Both the position numbers and the translations under genes were made by a program. From Ptychodera flava (lineage: Eukaryota > Hemichordata > Enteropneusta > Ptychoderidae): DNA of 64,000 bases. A model generated the notes under the pieces. The model did no database searches and was not told the origin of the DNA. It was given only the letters and a program-made list of their open reading frames with translations. The stretch is from NCBI RefSeq assembly GCF_041260155.1, contig NC_091933.1:36911293-36975292 (forward strand), read 5' to 3'. Below are positions 1 to 14,100 of this stretch, in pieces. The first letter of the stretch is position 1. Every line of letters begins with the position of its first letter.

Positions 1-2147
1 CTCATTGTTTCAGAAATGCAGACAGTGATTTAAGGATAAAGCCTGGCATCAGAATTCCAGGAAAAGATTTCATACAATTTAATCCTTTGAAACCTGTTTG
101 TGGGGTTAATCTCTACATGATGTTATGTAGGTCATATTCTGTCGCAGATTCTGACCGAAGTGTTTAATCTAAGTCACTGACAGAAACAATGAGATGTAAC
201 TATCATGCGTGTACAGTGGTGACAGGTTTTTTGAATGCTTCACATATTTACCCGCATGCCTTTAAACTGACGTAACTTTTGTAATGATGCAAAAACTCTA
301 CCAGAAAAGAAAGTTGGTTTTGCTAATGTTGGAAAGGTGCAACTTGTTGAAGCTGTGGTTTAAAGTAATTTGAAATGCAGATGAAATATTCAAGCACTGA
401 GGTTGTTCAATATTAGGCTTTGCATGAACTTTGCAGTGTAATGAGTTGTACAAGAGAACAATTTTAGACATATATATATGCATAATGATTGCTTGTGAAT
501 GTAATTGTGTGTTATGGACTGGGACAGATAGATCTGATAAGGCATAAAAAAATTATGAATTCAAACACTTCCAGATAATTTAAAGCATAATTCGTCAAAC
601 ACTTGAAATGTGTAAAAACTTTTTCTGAAAAGAAAGTTGCAAATCAAATAATATGCATGTCATAATAACTGTTCAATGCTTTAACATTGCTTGCACTAAT
701 GTTTCAACAAATGATTACTTTGATAGATGGGTGTCACTTGCATGGCTTCTTTCCCAGAATGCAACAGTCTAATCAGCTACCACTGTCTAGTGGAGTTAGT
801 AATCTGCAGACACTTTCAATAGTGAATAATGAAGACAATCCAGATGCAATTGCAAAATTATATGAAAATGAATCCCTGCTTACAGTCACAGCCAAGAATG
901 AAACATGCTGGTCTTTGTCATGTGAATCAATCAAGACCATTCATGGTCTATGTCCAATTTTTCTCAGTCAAACACTTTTCATCAACCAACCACATGTTTT
1001 ATCATTTACCAGTAAATGGCCAAAACAGTCATGACTACTGAGTATTCATGCCTTGTCAAAATCAACCAAAACCTAGTCCATCTGTTATCGATTATCATTT
1101 ACTGTTCATTTACACTCATATTTGTTTGTCACTATGAGACAACCACCATGTCACATGACCAATCAATTTGCCAAAGTCATGACCAGTGTTCTATGCATAT
1201 CATCATATGAATCACTCAGAACATCCCCCATACTACCGTATGGTTTTGTCTGATTTACATATACAGCTGTAGGTGTAGCACACCTAGCTAGTCGTACATT
1301 CTGTTGAATGTTGCAATCTAGGATATATTATCACCCATCTGCCCATCTGAATATTAACCAAATCCATCCTGCCGTAACTCCCCGCCACCTTGCATGAACT
1401 GCTGCAACACAAAGCTAGTATCTAATTGGCTTGCATGGGGGAAAATGGGATGAATTGTCCAATAGCAACAGAAGACTCAATTAAAGTTACCAGGCATAAT
1501 GTAATCATAGATGCAGCATACACACATGCACATACACATACTGTATCCATTGATGAACACAGTACAAAACAGAACCTTGCATGACTGTTGCTTCCTTCAC
1601 ATCAGGATAGAAATTCAACTTGCATGCTAACTTACATGTTATACTGTCTTGCATGCTACTGTACTGTAATCCTGTACATAACAGGGTATCATTTATATTG
1701 TAATGCATGATTTTAGTAGGACCTAGGGATTGGAATCCATATTAGGTCCAACTCTGTTGTCATTGTAATGTCTTTGGTTTGCTTTCCTTGTAGGGATGTA
1801 AAGGACTTCATATAAGTTTTGTGTTGGGATATTGAGTGTGTTGTATCTTTTAAAGGAAATGATTTGTGTTTTAATATCAGAATGAACCTGAGTAACTTTG
1901 AGTTACAGAAAGTCTGTACATTATTTTCAATGTTAACTGGGAATGTTTCTCAGAATGCCTGATGATGACCCGTGTTACATTCTCCTGTATCAGAGTTACC
2001 ACAGGTTCATTGACATGAGGTGATAAGGTCAAAGGTCAAGTTGACCAAAGGGTATTAAGGTTCAGCTTGCCTGTATGAGGCGCCGTGAATGAAGAGAGTG
2101 TTATTGACGATGTGTGTATTTCAATTCTTCCAACAATCACTCTACAG
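1..2147. other. Intron or upstream sequence of the dynein gene
   Basis: AT-rich sequence without a recognisable exon. The first dynein exon I can place starts at 2148 with a normal acceptor, and it codes for a segment deep inside the motor, so the 5' part of the gene must lie before this window. A 115-codon open frame at 687-1034 has no resemblance to dynein or any other family I know, and I treat it as chance. Confidence 0.6.
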
Positions 2148-5100
2148 GTATGTCAGGTCCAGGACTGCAAACTATCTCACTCGGACAAGGTCAAGGGCCA
2201 ATAGCTGCTGCTATGATTGACAAGGTCAGTGCCATGATGTCCATAATGTCAAAGTTATCTTGATGTTCTGTGAATAGTTCATAAAGTGATCATGTGAGCA
2301 TTTAGCAAAAATTGGTCTAATTGTATGTCACAGCATAGGTACATTTGTAGGCTGATGCATGAACACATGGATTTTAGAATGACAGGAAAGAGATAAAAGA
2401 ACTTGATGGAAGAACTTTCGTCTCCATTTGTGTTCTGTCAATCAACAGCCATTAGAACTGTAATTTTGCATACTATGAAAATCAAGTGTCTATTGTGAGA
2501 CTTCAGGTTGTAATGAAATTGTTGCTGGAAATTTACTCGTAAAACATCACAGGTAACACGGCTTGTCACTATTTACGTACTATTCTGCCCTAGATTTATT
2601 TCAGTCTGATGTTGAAGTTCATTTTCAGATTATGTGTCTATAATGAGTTTACAAGGTTTTCAAAATTACATGAAGAGGTTTCACTGTATGTACATGTAGG
2701 ATGTATCCTGTGATCACATTTTGTCTGAGTGTAATTACTACATAACATTTTGTCAACTTTGTATGAGCAGGCAATAGAACAAGGCACCTGGGTTGTACTT
2801 CAGAACTGCCATCTAGCATCATCATGGCTACCAACGCTGGAGAAGATCTGCGAGGAGGTCATCACTGATCCCGAAAGAACCAAGCCTACATTCCGACTGT
2901 GGCTGACCAGTTATCCGTCTCCGGAATTTCCGGTCTCTGTGCTGCAGAACGGAGTGAAGATGACCAACGAACCACCCAAGGGATTGAGAGCAAATCTGTT
3001 GAGATCCTATCTCAATGATCCAATCTCAGATCCACTGTTCTTCAGTGCTTGCAACAAACCTGAGGTGAGATATAATCCAATGTGAAATAGGAACTAAGTG
3101 AATGTCAATTTTATGAATATATATCAGTACATATAGTACATGCTTTCATTAAGTGGAAGAAGCTGGTAGTTTTACAGCTGTTCCCATTGCTATATCAAAA
3201 ACAATAATAAAAACAATAATATGAGTAACAGCAGAAATTGTCATTCAGTTGCTTTGGCACTGGTGAATCTATGACGCTCTATGTAAAGCAATTTCACCAT
3301 TTAATAGAATGTGAAAATGGAACTGAGTAAATGTACATTTTGTACTGTATTTGTATACATAGCTGGTAATTTTGACACTGTTCCCATTGCTATGGCACTG
3401 GTGAACCTTTGACGTTCTCTATATAGCAAAGTCACCTTGTACAAACTAACACAAAATGCTTCAAATCACTTGAAGAGCACCCTGCACCCACAACACACAT
3501 ACTGACCACAAACTTTGACAAACTCCAGGAAGGGAGCAACCCTATAGACCTTTAGTTTGTGTCTGAAAATCAGTGCCAGGCCCTGTGAAACTTTCAGTCA
3601 TTGGCAAGATGTTAAAACCATACATGGCACATGTGATTTGCCTTTCGTTAGATGTGGCTTTCTAACTATGGATGCTGACCACTTATACTGTATTTTATCA
3701 TTTACATTGTCCACTTCATTCCAGACATGGAAGAGATTACTCTTTGGCCTTTGCTTCTTCCATGCACTGGTTCAGGAAAGAAGGAAATTTGGTCCTCTTG
3801 GCTGGAACACCTACTATGAATTCAATGAATCAGATCTCAGGATCAGTGTCCGACAGCAACAGGTGAGCAGTCCTCTCTTAACTCTTCACTTACAGCACAC
3901 AGAATAATGTCATCTTGAGGATCCTGTTTGGATTGAGGGCAGAGGATTAGGGAATGCCAGTACGCTATATTGGCATGGTGTACATATACATGTAAATGTC
4001 TACATAGTGTATGTGGCACATCTGTGTAACAGTGAGTCTCATCATCCTTATAGTAATGATTTATTTGTCCTAGAGGGCCCACCCTTTCATAATGAATAAC
4101 AGTAACACACCCGTCAGATAATGTTGAAGTAAAATTCTGCTCAGAATGAACATTTGTTCCCCAATCTCGCCTTACAACAGCACATAAATGCCATGGAAAA
4201 TTCCAGTGTAGCATATCTTGCATTCCAGAATCTTCTCTTTACCACAGGAATATTAAGAGAAAAAGTAGAATCTTGCACATGAATTAATTAGTACATATAA
4301 GTTTGTTCAGCCACAAGCACATGATTTCAGCCTGTGCATATAGACTCTTTGATTTAATGCTTTCACCTGTATGTGGGTCCAACCATAATTGAGATTTACC
4401 AAAGTCCAGTGTTGAAAGGATGAAACTCCATCATAAAGCTGTTAATTGTTGGAGTGCAGTAACAAATAGTCCACATCCTATAATATCATTACACTGGATA
4501 TCTATGAGTAAATTGAATATGAATGTCAGTACAATTTATTAAATCTTGACTTTCACTATACACATTTTAAAACTGATTTTCCAACATCTTGTAGATGTTC
4601 CTCAATGACTATGATGACGTTCCTTTGGAAGCCTTAACATACTTGATAGGTGAATGCAATTACGGTGGCAGAGTGACAGATGAACACGACAGAAGACTTC
4701 TAAACAGTCTTCTGGAGAACTTCTACAACAAAGAGAGCATCAAGGAGAACCAGTACCAGTACTCAGAGAGTGGCAAGTACTATTGCCCTGACTCTGAGAA
4801 ATATGAGGGTTACTTGGAGTATATCAGAAGTCTGCCATTCATTGTCAGTCCAGAGGTAAGTCTTCAATAGGGCTAGCACTGATTCTTGGTGACATGATGG
4901 TTCCATTATTGGTATGCAAAAATAAGTCTTTATCCGAAATTTTATAAGACTTTCAGAAATTACCTCAAATTTGTATTCAACATACCTCACATAAACAGAA
5001 GACTTTATGTCTGAGTTCATATATATACACTTTGTGTCAAATATAAATGAATTTCAGGTGAACATCTGACCAAATATTTCTAATTTGACATCAGCTATCT

Positions 5101-8100
5101 TACCAAAAGCACATTTTCATTTATGTTAAATATCTTGCCAAGAATGTCAAAGTATAATTATATCAAATATCTTCCCAACTCATAAATTTTACATCAATGT
5201 CTTTCCAAATATTTCTATTTTTGAGTCAGATATCTTACAAAAAAGCACATTTTCATTTAATTATATGTCAAATATACATGTACATTTTATTTTGTGCATC
5301 TTGCCAGCTGTGCACAATCTGTATCTTATATCTTACCAGTGATACACATAGCATGGCAATCAGTTATCTCACCAAGTATCTACATTTCATGTCATATCTC
5401 ACCAGGTGTTTGGACTGCATGAAAATGCAGATATCACCAAAGATCAGCAGGAGACATTCCAGTTGTTTGATGGTATACTCACAACCCTACCAAGACAGGT
5501 AACCTCCTTCCATCGTATTTTCATATCAGCTGGAGACTTTACTCCCTTTCAAATCTATCAAAGATGTGTGTTATTCCTCAGAAACAAAAAATTTCAGACA
5601 AAAAATAATCGTCCTTGACTTCATTACGATACATTGTATTGTGGTATTCCTTCAAGATATTCTGTCAAGAACATCTCCACCCGGGGGCCAATTGTTTACT
5701 ATTAACAGATGAAAATAAGTATTTCTTATCAGAGACAAAAATTGGAAAGGGTCATTACTCCAAAATTGTAACCTTATCAGCCTCTGTAGAAAAAGCAACA
5801 AACTTGAACTTCATTAGACATTGAAAACTATCAAGAACAAGAGACATGTCCATGAAACAAATGTAAAATAGTGCAAAAAATGTAAAAGCTATCATCCAGT
5901 TGCCATTTTGTAAACCGCACTTATTATATTAAATAACATATCATGCATGTTCATTAGTTTAAAAAAGCAAAAATATGAGTTTTTTCATTGATTGGTTTCA
6001 GATAATGTAACTTAAATTTATCATGTGCATTTTTAGTTATTTTGCAGTTTTGTGAGTATAAATGCAACAGATGTTAATTTTATTTTTCTTTCCCATTTTC
6101 TTTCCCCAACACACTGTTTCCCAATTCATCTCAATGGGTATAAAACATATTTACACGCAATAAATGTATGGCCATGGTAATTGGAATTGCGCACTTATAA
6201 CTGTAGACCAAAGATTCACAGGTATTTGGTAAACCGCTGTGTGACTGTGTGTAGTGTTGACAAAAATCACAATCATTTCTCTCACAAATTAACGCTCTTC
6301 TTAGTACACATCAACACTGTCATGCACACAGACACCCTTCCTAATTTGCATGCTGCAATTTGATTGGTTTTTAGTTTGCTACACTTGGACCATGTGACAC
6401 ATTAGCACTCACCTAACACTATGTGGCATGGATTGTCATGGTACTGACTGCATGCAGATCACAAACACAGTATCTGTTTAACCATCCACATCTACATCTT
6501 CAAGGCTGCATGTCAATGCTACGATTTCAAAATAACACAAATCACAATACTGTTAAGGTATAATGATGTCTTTCCTTTCAACAGAGACTTTGTGCATTAA
6601 AGAAATAATTTATGTCTTTGAGTAATTTTATTGAACCAATTAGTGATATGTAGTAAATAAGGACACTATGGAACAGGTATTTGAGCATCTGATTCAGGGA
6701 TAGTATCAATTCTCTTACGCTGTATTTTCAATCCAATTTTTGGAGGGCTAAATTTCTGTATGATATCTCCTTCAAGAAGTATAAGGTCATACCATTATGA
6801 ACAATGTATTTGAATTCCATTTACAGATAGTATAGGTTCAGTCATGTGTTCCATTCCTAGCTTGCTTCAGTCATATCAAAATCTTTTCAGTGATTCAATG
6901 CAATTTTTCCAGTGTTTAAGTTTACCGTAGTTTTTAACAGTGCCAGAAATGCTGGATCTGGCTTGAACAGTTTAGTAAAATAGTCTAAGTTTATGTAGAC
7001 ATAAACTTGACACCTGTAATCACAGCGTTTTAACTTCGTAGCTAGCTTTAAAATCACAATCACAGACCACCACATGCATGGATAGATGTAACGGCACTGC
7101 ACAAATGTCAGAGTCAGACACGTACACATTACAGTCACTTTCCATGGTAGATTGTCATTGTAGCTGATGGTGATGAGAGTTGTTGTCTTCAAGTTAATGT
7201 TGTAGTATCATTACACCCTAGACTTAGATAGTAGTTGACATTTTGTCTATGCCTATGGATAAGGGCAATGAAATTCTAGATTTAAGCAATGTAGAAAGAA
7301 AGAAATTTTGTGCATATCTGGTATTGAACATATAATTTCATCATAAAATACTCAATGTTCATTATCTCTGGAATATGGAAAAGCTTGCTTGATGTTTTGC
7401 CACGCCTGGTATTTTCATATGTTCTTAAAATATTTTCCACCAAGAGACCACTTAGGCTAGTGCATCCCAGTTCATTTCTATTGTAATTAGAAAAGGAAAA
7501 TTGATTTGTGTGTAATAAACTGGGCTATTATGGTAATCACTGAAAGCAAACATGTCATTGGCTTATATGTTACGTGGTGGAATTCAAAGCATAAGATCTT
7601 CTCCACAGTTTCGATAAATCTAACGTTATTTTTGTGGTAAATTATTAACATGTTAAAGACGTAATTTGAGGTCTAGTATGTAGTTCTATTCAACAATTTC
7701 ATTTCATAAATACATATAAGGTATAATAATTGATACAAGGACACTAAGAAATACTCCCAACCAGTAATTCATTTTTGTTCAACTAATCCTGAACAATGTC
7801 TTCATTTTGTTCTTCAAGAAGATCTGTTACATTCTCTCACACCCAGTCCGATAAATGCTTCCGAATTGCAAATTAAAACCCAGAAACCCCATACTAACCA
7901 TAGTTCATCACAAGTGCTCCTGTCCTGTCCCTTATTGATGTGCTTGTTTGAATCCCATTCATTGCAATGTGACAGCCTTCATCCATCTCATTGCAAAGTT
8001 TGTGGTGAGAGTTCCAGTGTGTTTGCAATAATTGCTTTTTGAATTACAGTTTTAAAAGTTTCTTGTTCGTACTATATAGTAGTTGCTGTAATGTAAAAAG

Positions 8101-11100
8101 TCAAAAATTCTGTTTTCAGAGCAGCAATGTGCTTGCTCTAATCTGCTTAGCTTCATTCTTGCCAACACAAATAAAATACTTTTCAGTCAGTATATAAATT
8201 ATCAAGTCCAGCACAATAAATTAATTAGTAAACAAGTAGAATTATCAAAATAAAGAGAAAATGTGTAACAATGTAAAGAGAAATTGTATGATATAAATAT
8301 CATATAAATGTGTAATGGATATTAATTGTTTTGTTTTATCATAATGTGACTTACATACTGACGTAATATATTATCATGTAATGTGATAACATCCCTTTCA
8401 GAATACAGGTCTGGCAGAGTTTGTCGTGTTCAATGTGTATTTTGAGTGTTTCTTCTGTGTTGAAACATGTCATCAATGTGAAATCCTGCCGACAGACACA
8501 GGGTATATAGCTACTGGATATTTGTGTATAGGCAGTATTGCATACAGTATAGCATCTCAAACTAGTACACTTCCTAGCCAGAAAGTCTTGATTTTTGTGT
8601 ACATTCTGAACTTTATAGTAAGTCAAGTCCATCTCATGCGATAATTACCTTTATCAACATGATGTGGAGGGAGAAAGATGAAATTTCGCTCTCGAAATTT
8701 TTGTGTCGGATGAGTTCATGTAGAGCAATAGAGAACCAGGGATAGCAACAATTTTATGAGAATGAGAAGTCATAATAATATCGATAATAACTCTGGCTAA
8801 TTTGCTCTCCAGTTTACTGACATTCCAGTCTGAACATCAAACGAAATGCAATATCATCAACGTATGGGCATTTTTAAGGAAAGGACAGAAAAAAAACCAG
8901 CGAGAATTTTGCAAAAGTGTTCACTCTGGACAAATTTTAGTCAATACCGTACACATACAAAACATGAATTTTGTCCTGAGTCCTGTCAGCAGGATTACAA
9001 ATATGATGGCATGTGTAGAATTTTATATGCTGGACAAAAAATGAAAGGGATGTTTTACTGAAGTTTTAGAAATAACAATCCTTTCTTTACAGGTGTCGGA
9101 GTTACTCTAAACTTTGTCCTTCTTTACTCTCTTTCAATCACTTTTCTCTTCCTTTTACTAACACCTTTGCTGTCTAGGTGTACTATAGCCACCTCTTTAT
9201 TGACCCACTGTTACGCAAGTATGGGCAGGTACCAAAACAAAAAACAAAAAAACAAATTACTCTGGCATGGTTTTTCCCCCCGTATGCCTAGCCTGCATGT
9301 TGAATACATCTACATGTACCCTGGTGTCTAGATGCAATTTTTTATCATCCGCCCTGATAGAATTTATATTGTAGCTTTCAAAAATGTCAAAAGGTGTCAT
9401 TTACGCTGTAGAAACTGAAATTGTACTTTGCAGGCATGTTGTACAGTTGCAGATTTTTTGAAAAAGTCCTGTAGTCCCAAAGTTTTCACTTTTCCTGATG
9501 TTACCAGAATTTGTCTTTTGCCCTTGTTTCTGCTCATCTTGATCAACACCCAACTCAAGTCGCAAATGCAAATGATCACCAGCGAAAGTCAACTCCAATA
9601 TAAATCTCACAACCAAGTTGGCTGCTGGAAAGGTTTGTTTGTTTGCTAATCGATGTTCTCTGTTTCCTCCTGACCCTACTTGTAGGCTCAAGGCGGAGCA
9701 AGATCAACTCAACAGATCATTGAGGACCTAGCCAGTGACATCTTGTCCAAATTACCACCAGATTTTGACTTAGAAGAAGTGCAGGTAATTCGCTGAAAAA
9801 ATATAATAGTTTTGTTGCTTTGTCATCTATAGAATACTCTCTCAAAGAAAACATTTTCCCTTTTTTTGTCATTGATGAATCCATCTTTCCAATACAGCAC
9901 AAATTTGAGTTCCAGGGGATCAAGTTTACTTTAATCAGTGTATGTTAAGTGTGTAAAATATCATTTGCTGTGTTTTTATCATTAGAGAGATTTTTAATGT
10001 CAGTACACTGATTTATAAACATTTTTGATACATGTAACTCAGCAACTTAAAAAGAAAAGTCTACCAATATTGTAATGTATAACATGTATGCCTAGAGAAA
10101 GGCTGAATAGTCATAGAAAGTTAGCAATGCACTTAATTTTGGAAAAAAGATATATACATAAAATTATGTGAGAAGTGAAGACTATATTTCATGTGAGAAC
10201 ACAATGGCCATCGTGTGATAATGGAATCCAAGTGCATTTTATCTCAACCCTAACTCATCTTACACCAATTCCTTCGCATGATCCCTTCTTTAACTCTTTG
10301 AGTGCTGTAATTTTTCCCACCAAAATTTTAGTTCAACATTTTACTGATTTTTATGAATTTTAATGTGATTTTTTTTATAATTTTGAACAAATTTGACATC
10401 ACATTTCATCCATTACAGCTTTTTATCAAAAGTTTGGAAAATATCTGAAAAAAATTGACTGGGGAATATTTTTAAAGGTGAAAAAAATGACTTTGGCACT
10501 CAAAGGGTTAATCCATTTTCCATGTGATTATCCCAATGCATCATGTGATTTGTTTCCCTGTCCATGTAACAGTTTACTCAAATCATGTGAATGATTTTCA
10601 AAATCATGTGTGCTGTCTGTGTTCACCTTACAGGCCAAGTATCCTGTACAGTATGAGGAATCCATGAACACAGTACTGGTGCAAGAGCTGATAAGATTCA
10701 ATAGACTGACATCAGTGGTCAGGAGTAGTTTGTATGATGTCTTGAAGGCAATCAAAGGCCTGGTTGTCATGTCAGCTGAGTTAGAAGATGTCTTTGACAG
10801 TATGATGGTTGGCAAGGTATAGTATCAGCTCTCAGCATTCCAGTGTACAGCATGTGTGAAATCTGAACTGGTTTTCTGTGCTTTTCATTCGTCATATAGG
10901 AATACTGTAACTTTCTTTGACTCTTATTAAGATATTGTCAATGTTTGGTGTAAGGGGTTGTCGATCATAAAAAGTGGTGCACTAGAAACATATTTCCTTA
11001 GTTAGGTGTCAATTCCACCCTCCTCCCTCAAAACAAAATTCCTCAATGCGGAAAAGGTTTCAGGAAAATTCTGTTCTTTATTATGTGTGTATGAAGAATA

Positions 11101-14100
11101 CCAACCTGTCTTTAACATGTAGACTTTGCAAAATCTACACATGAATATCTAAACAATCTATTTATGTGTTGATACTTTTTCAATGTACCAAAAAGAGCTG
11201 TTTGACAACAAATAGATGTAATGTTCTTCATGGCAAGACACAACCAAATATGAACTGCGGGGAGATAGTTCAGAAAGTGTTGATCTGTCATGATTTTTTC
11301 TGGTACAATGTATCAAAAAGTGTCAAAAAAGACATGTTTCCTTATTGTGTGACAGACAGGTCACTACTCGGGGTCATGACTTTTAGCAATTTCGTGTGTC
11401 ACAATTAAAATATCATATATGTTATTGTTTCACAGTCTGAAAGTTTTGGTTAAAACAGAATCCTTACTGTAATTTTGATGCACTCAAAACAAATTAGGTT
11501 CTTACCCTATCCCTCCTAAACTAAGGAACTACACTTCTACTGCGTCAGCTATTATGATCAATAGCCTCCTGATGATTGCACCATGATTTCAATATGTGTT
11601 ATATCTGGTAGCAAAACACTGTCATTGCCATCAAAACTGTTTTGAAACCTGCACAGGTCATGTGAGGTTGTATGACTACATAACTTGGTATATTTATTTT
11701 TCTTTTCAAACCAATGTGTGAGTTTGTACAACAGGTTTTTAAACATTATATCAATGATGCAAGTCAGGTCCACTGAAACTCTCTTTATTTCATGTTGTTG
11801 AACAGTTCAAAGGTCACATTGCAACCTCATCGTCTCTTTCTGTGTTGTTATTTTTCATTGGTCAGGTACCTGCCATGTGGGCGGCCAAGTCGTATCCATC
11901 ATTGAAACCACTAGGTAGCTATGTGACTGATCTCATAGCCAGGCTGCAGTTCCTAAGGGTAGGTCACATCTTATCTTAACACTATAACCCTAATGCTAAT
12001 TGGCGTCAGTGTGAATCAAATCTGTTTAGGTAATATGCACTCGAAAGTAAAAGACTTAAACTTTTGCTCTAACTTTCCTCAAGGAATCTTTTAATCATTC
12101 TCTTTCAAAATCAAGAATAAAAATAGGGGGTCACCGTGCAAATTTTGGTACTAGAGAAACAAATTACCCAAGATTTACCGATATTAGAAATTCAAAATGG
12201 CCGCCATCCCTGTGTTAACTCTATGAAGAAAAATAAAAATTTTCGAATTTCGAAAAAGTAAGCCAATGAAAAGTTTTCTTTCACCAAGAGCTTTAAAATG
12301 AACCCCCACATGTTGTATATCAGAAGAGAATTGTAAAAGTTTGAGAGTCCGAAGGTCTGCCCCTGAGGTGCGTTCTGCCTTAACCATTTTACAAGCAAAT
12401 TTCAAGGCCACGCTATACTGTTAGCTGTGATAGATTTGGCCTCTAAAAAGGAAATTGGGAAGGTATTGTGCTAGAAGTCGGATGTTTTTTCATGTTTGTA
12501 CAGGAATGTCAGTGGCTGACAGGCAAAGTTGAATGTTTACCATTTGAATAATATATACTTAGAACACATATATATTTATATTATTATACATCTACCATCG
12601 AGAACAATAGAACTTAGCTTGTGCTAAAAAAGCCGTACTGAACGCGCGCCCGTTCCGTAACACGTACGGTTTCAAGGCGCCCCATTCCCTGCTGCTGTAT
12701 CTGCACGTTCACTGTAGAACGGTTTCAAGGGACCCCTTGGATGAGTGCCAGAACGTATGTATGTGTGTAGTGCACACACTAGCTCCAAAACTTGCAGAAG
12801 CGCGTCCGAGGTAGCGTTCCACACTGGCGCTATAAAATCGGAAGTAAAATTGTTGACATTGCACGAAAACGGTCACTACTCCGACATTTTGATGCCCCGA
12901 TCAGGAATGTAAGATGTATAATAATAAGGTTATTACGAAAATACCGCAAAGGATGCACTCGGACATTGGTGCCGCGCATCGCCCTTCGCTTGCGTCGGCG
13001 ATACGCTGCGCCAATGTCCTCGTGCATCCTTTGCGGTATTTTCATAATAACCTCATAATATTTCTTTTTATCCAGTGTGTAAAATTGGTAGGAAAAGAAT
13101 ACTGAATCAGTGACAAACAGCAGTTTGAAAGATAACTAATACAAAATATCTCTTGTAACCCAGGATGATGAAACTTGCTTTTAGGTTAACCCTTTGCCTC
13201 CTGACCCCCTGGTGACCTATGACATCATGCAGACATTTTTGTCTGAGCTGGGTTCAAGGAGTTAATATTCAATGTAACACAGGTCTTGGATTTTGAAATG
13301 TTCTTACAATACATCCCACCATATTTTGTAGCCTGACATCATATGCTTCCTTGTAGACACTGATATACTTGTGTTGTTTTCTGTAATCCAATCTTGTGCC
13401 AATTATAATTATTAATCTGATATTAATGGATTATAACTGAGAGTAATGTGATAACAGGTAACACTATATTTTGACTGATTGATTCTCACAATGTTTTGCT
13501 TTGATTAAGGAATGGATCACCAGCGGGATGCCCAACGTGTTCTGGATATCTGGATTTTACTTCACACAGTCATTCCTGACTGGATCGTTGCAGAATTATG
13601 CCAGGAAGTATAGAATACCCATTGACCATCTGGGATTTGAGTTTGAAGTCACCGACCAAGAGTCAAACATGAATTCCAAACCAGTAAGTGGTTACCATGT
13701 AGGGTGATAATTACTTGCATGAAATGTGTGTTGCCATGGAAATTTCTCAAAGTGTTATCAAAGGAACAAAGTCTCTATGTTGTCTGTGATCATGTATGGC
13801 GGCAAGAAATCTCCTTCAAATGCAATGCATAGGAATATTTTCAGTTGTATTAAAGGATTAAATAAAGCTACCATCATTTTTAGACGCTGTGTTTGTCAGA
13901 GTTGGATATAATTGTTTATTTGCTTGAAACTTACTGAAAAGAGCGATGGACAAACACCTTGACCCTGCTTCAATATGGAACAGACAATGAACACCATGAC
14001 ATAATTTCTTAAAGATACATGTATATTGTACTTTCAACACAAATTTCATGGTAATGAGTGAATGACTATTCCAACAAATCACAAACTGTAGTGTAAGGCA

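Noticed and set aside
687-1034. 115-codon plus-strand frame at the left edge
   Set aside because: No family resemblance, no good splice sites, overlapped by other short frames and not part of the dynein sequence.
12792-13105. Arginine-rich frames on both strands
   Set aside because: They arise from the symmetry and GC-richness of the foldback element at 12921-13060.
13184-13265. Possible 80-bp MITE, ttaaccctttg...caaggagttaa
   Set aside because: The inverted ends are short and only loosely alike, and no second copy is in the window.
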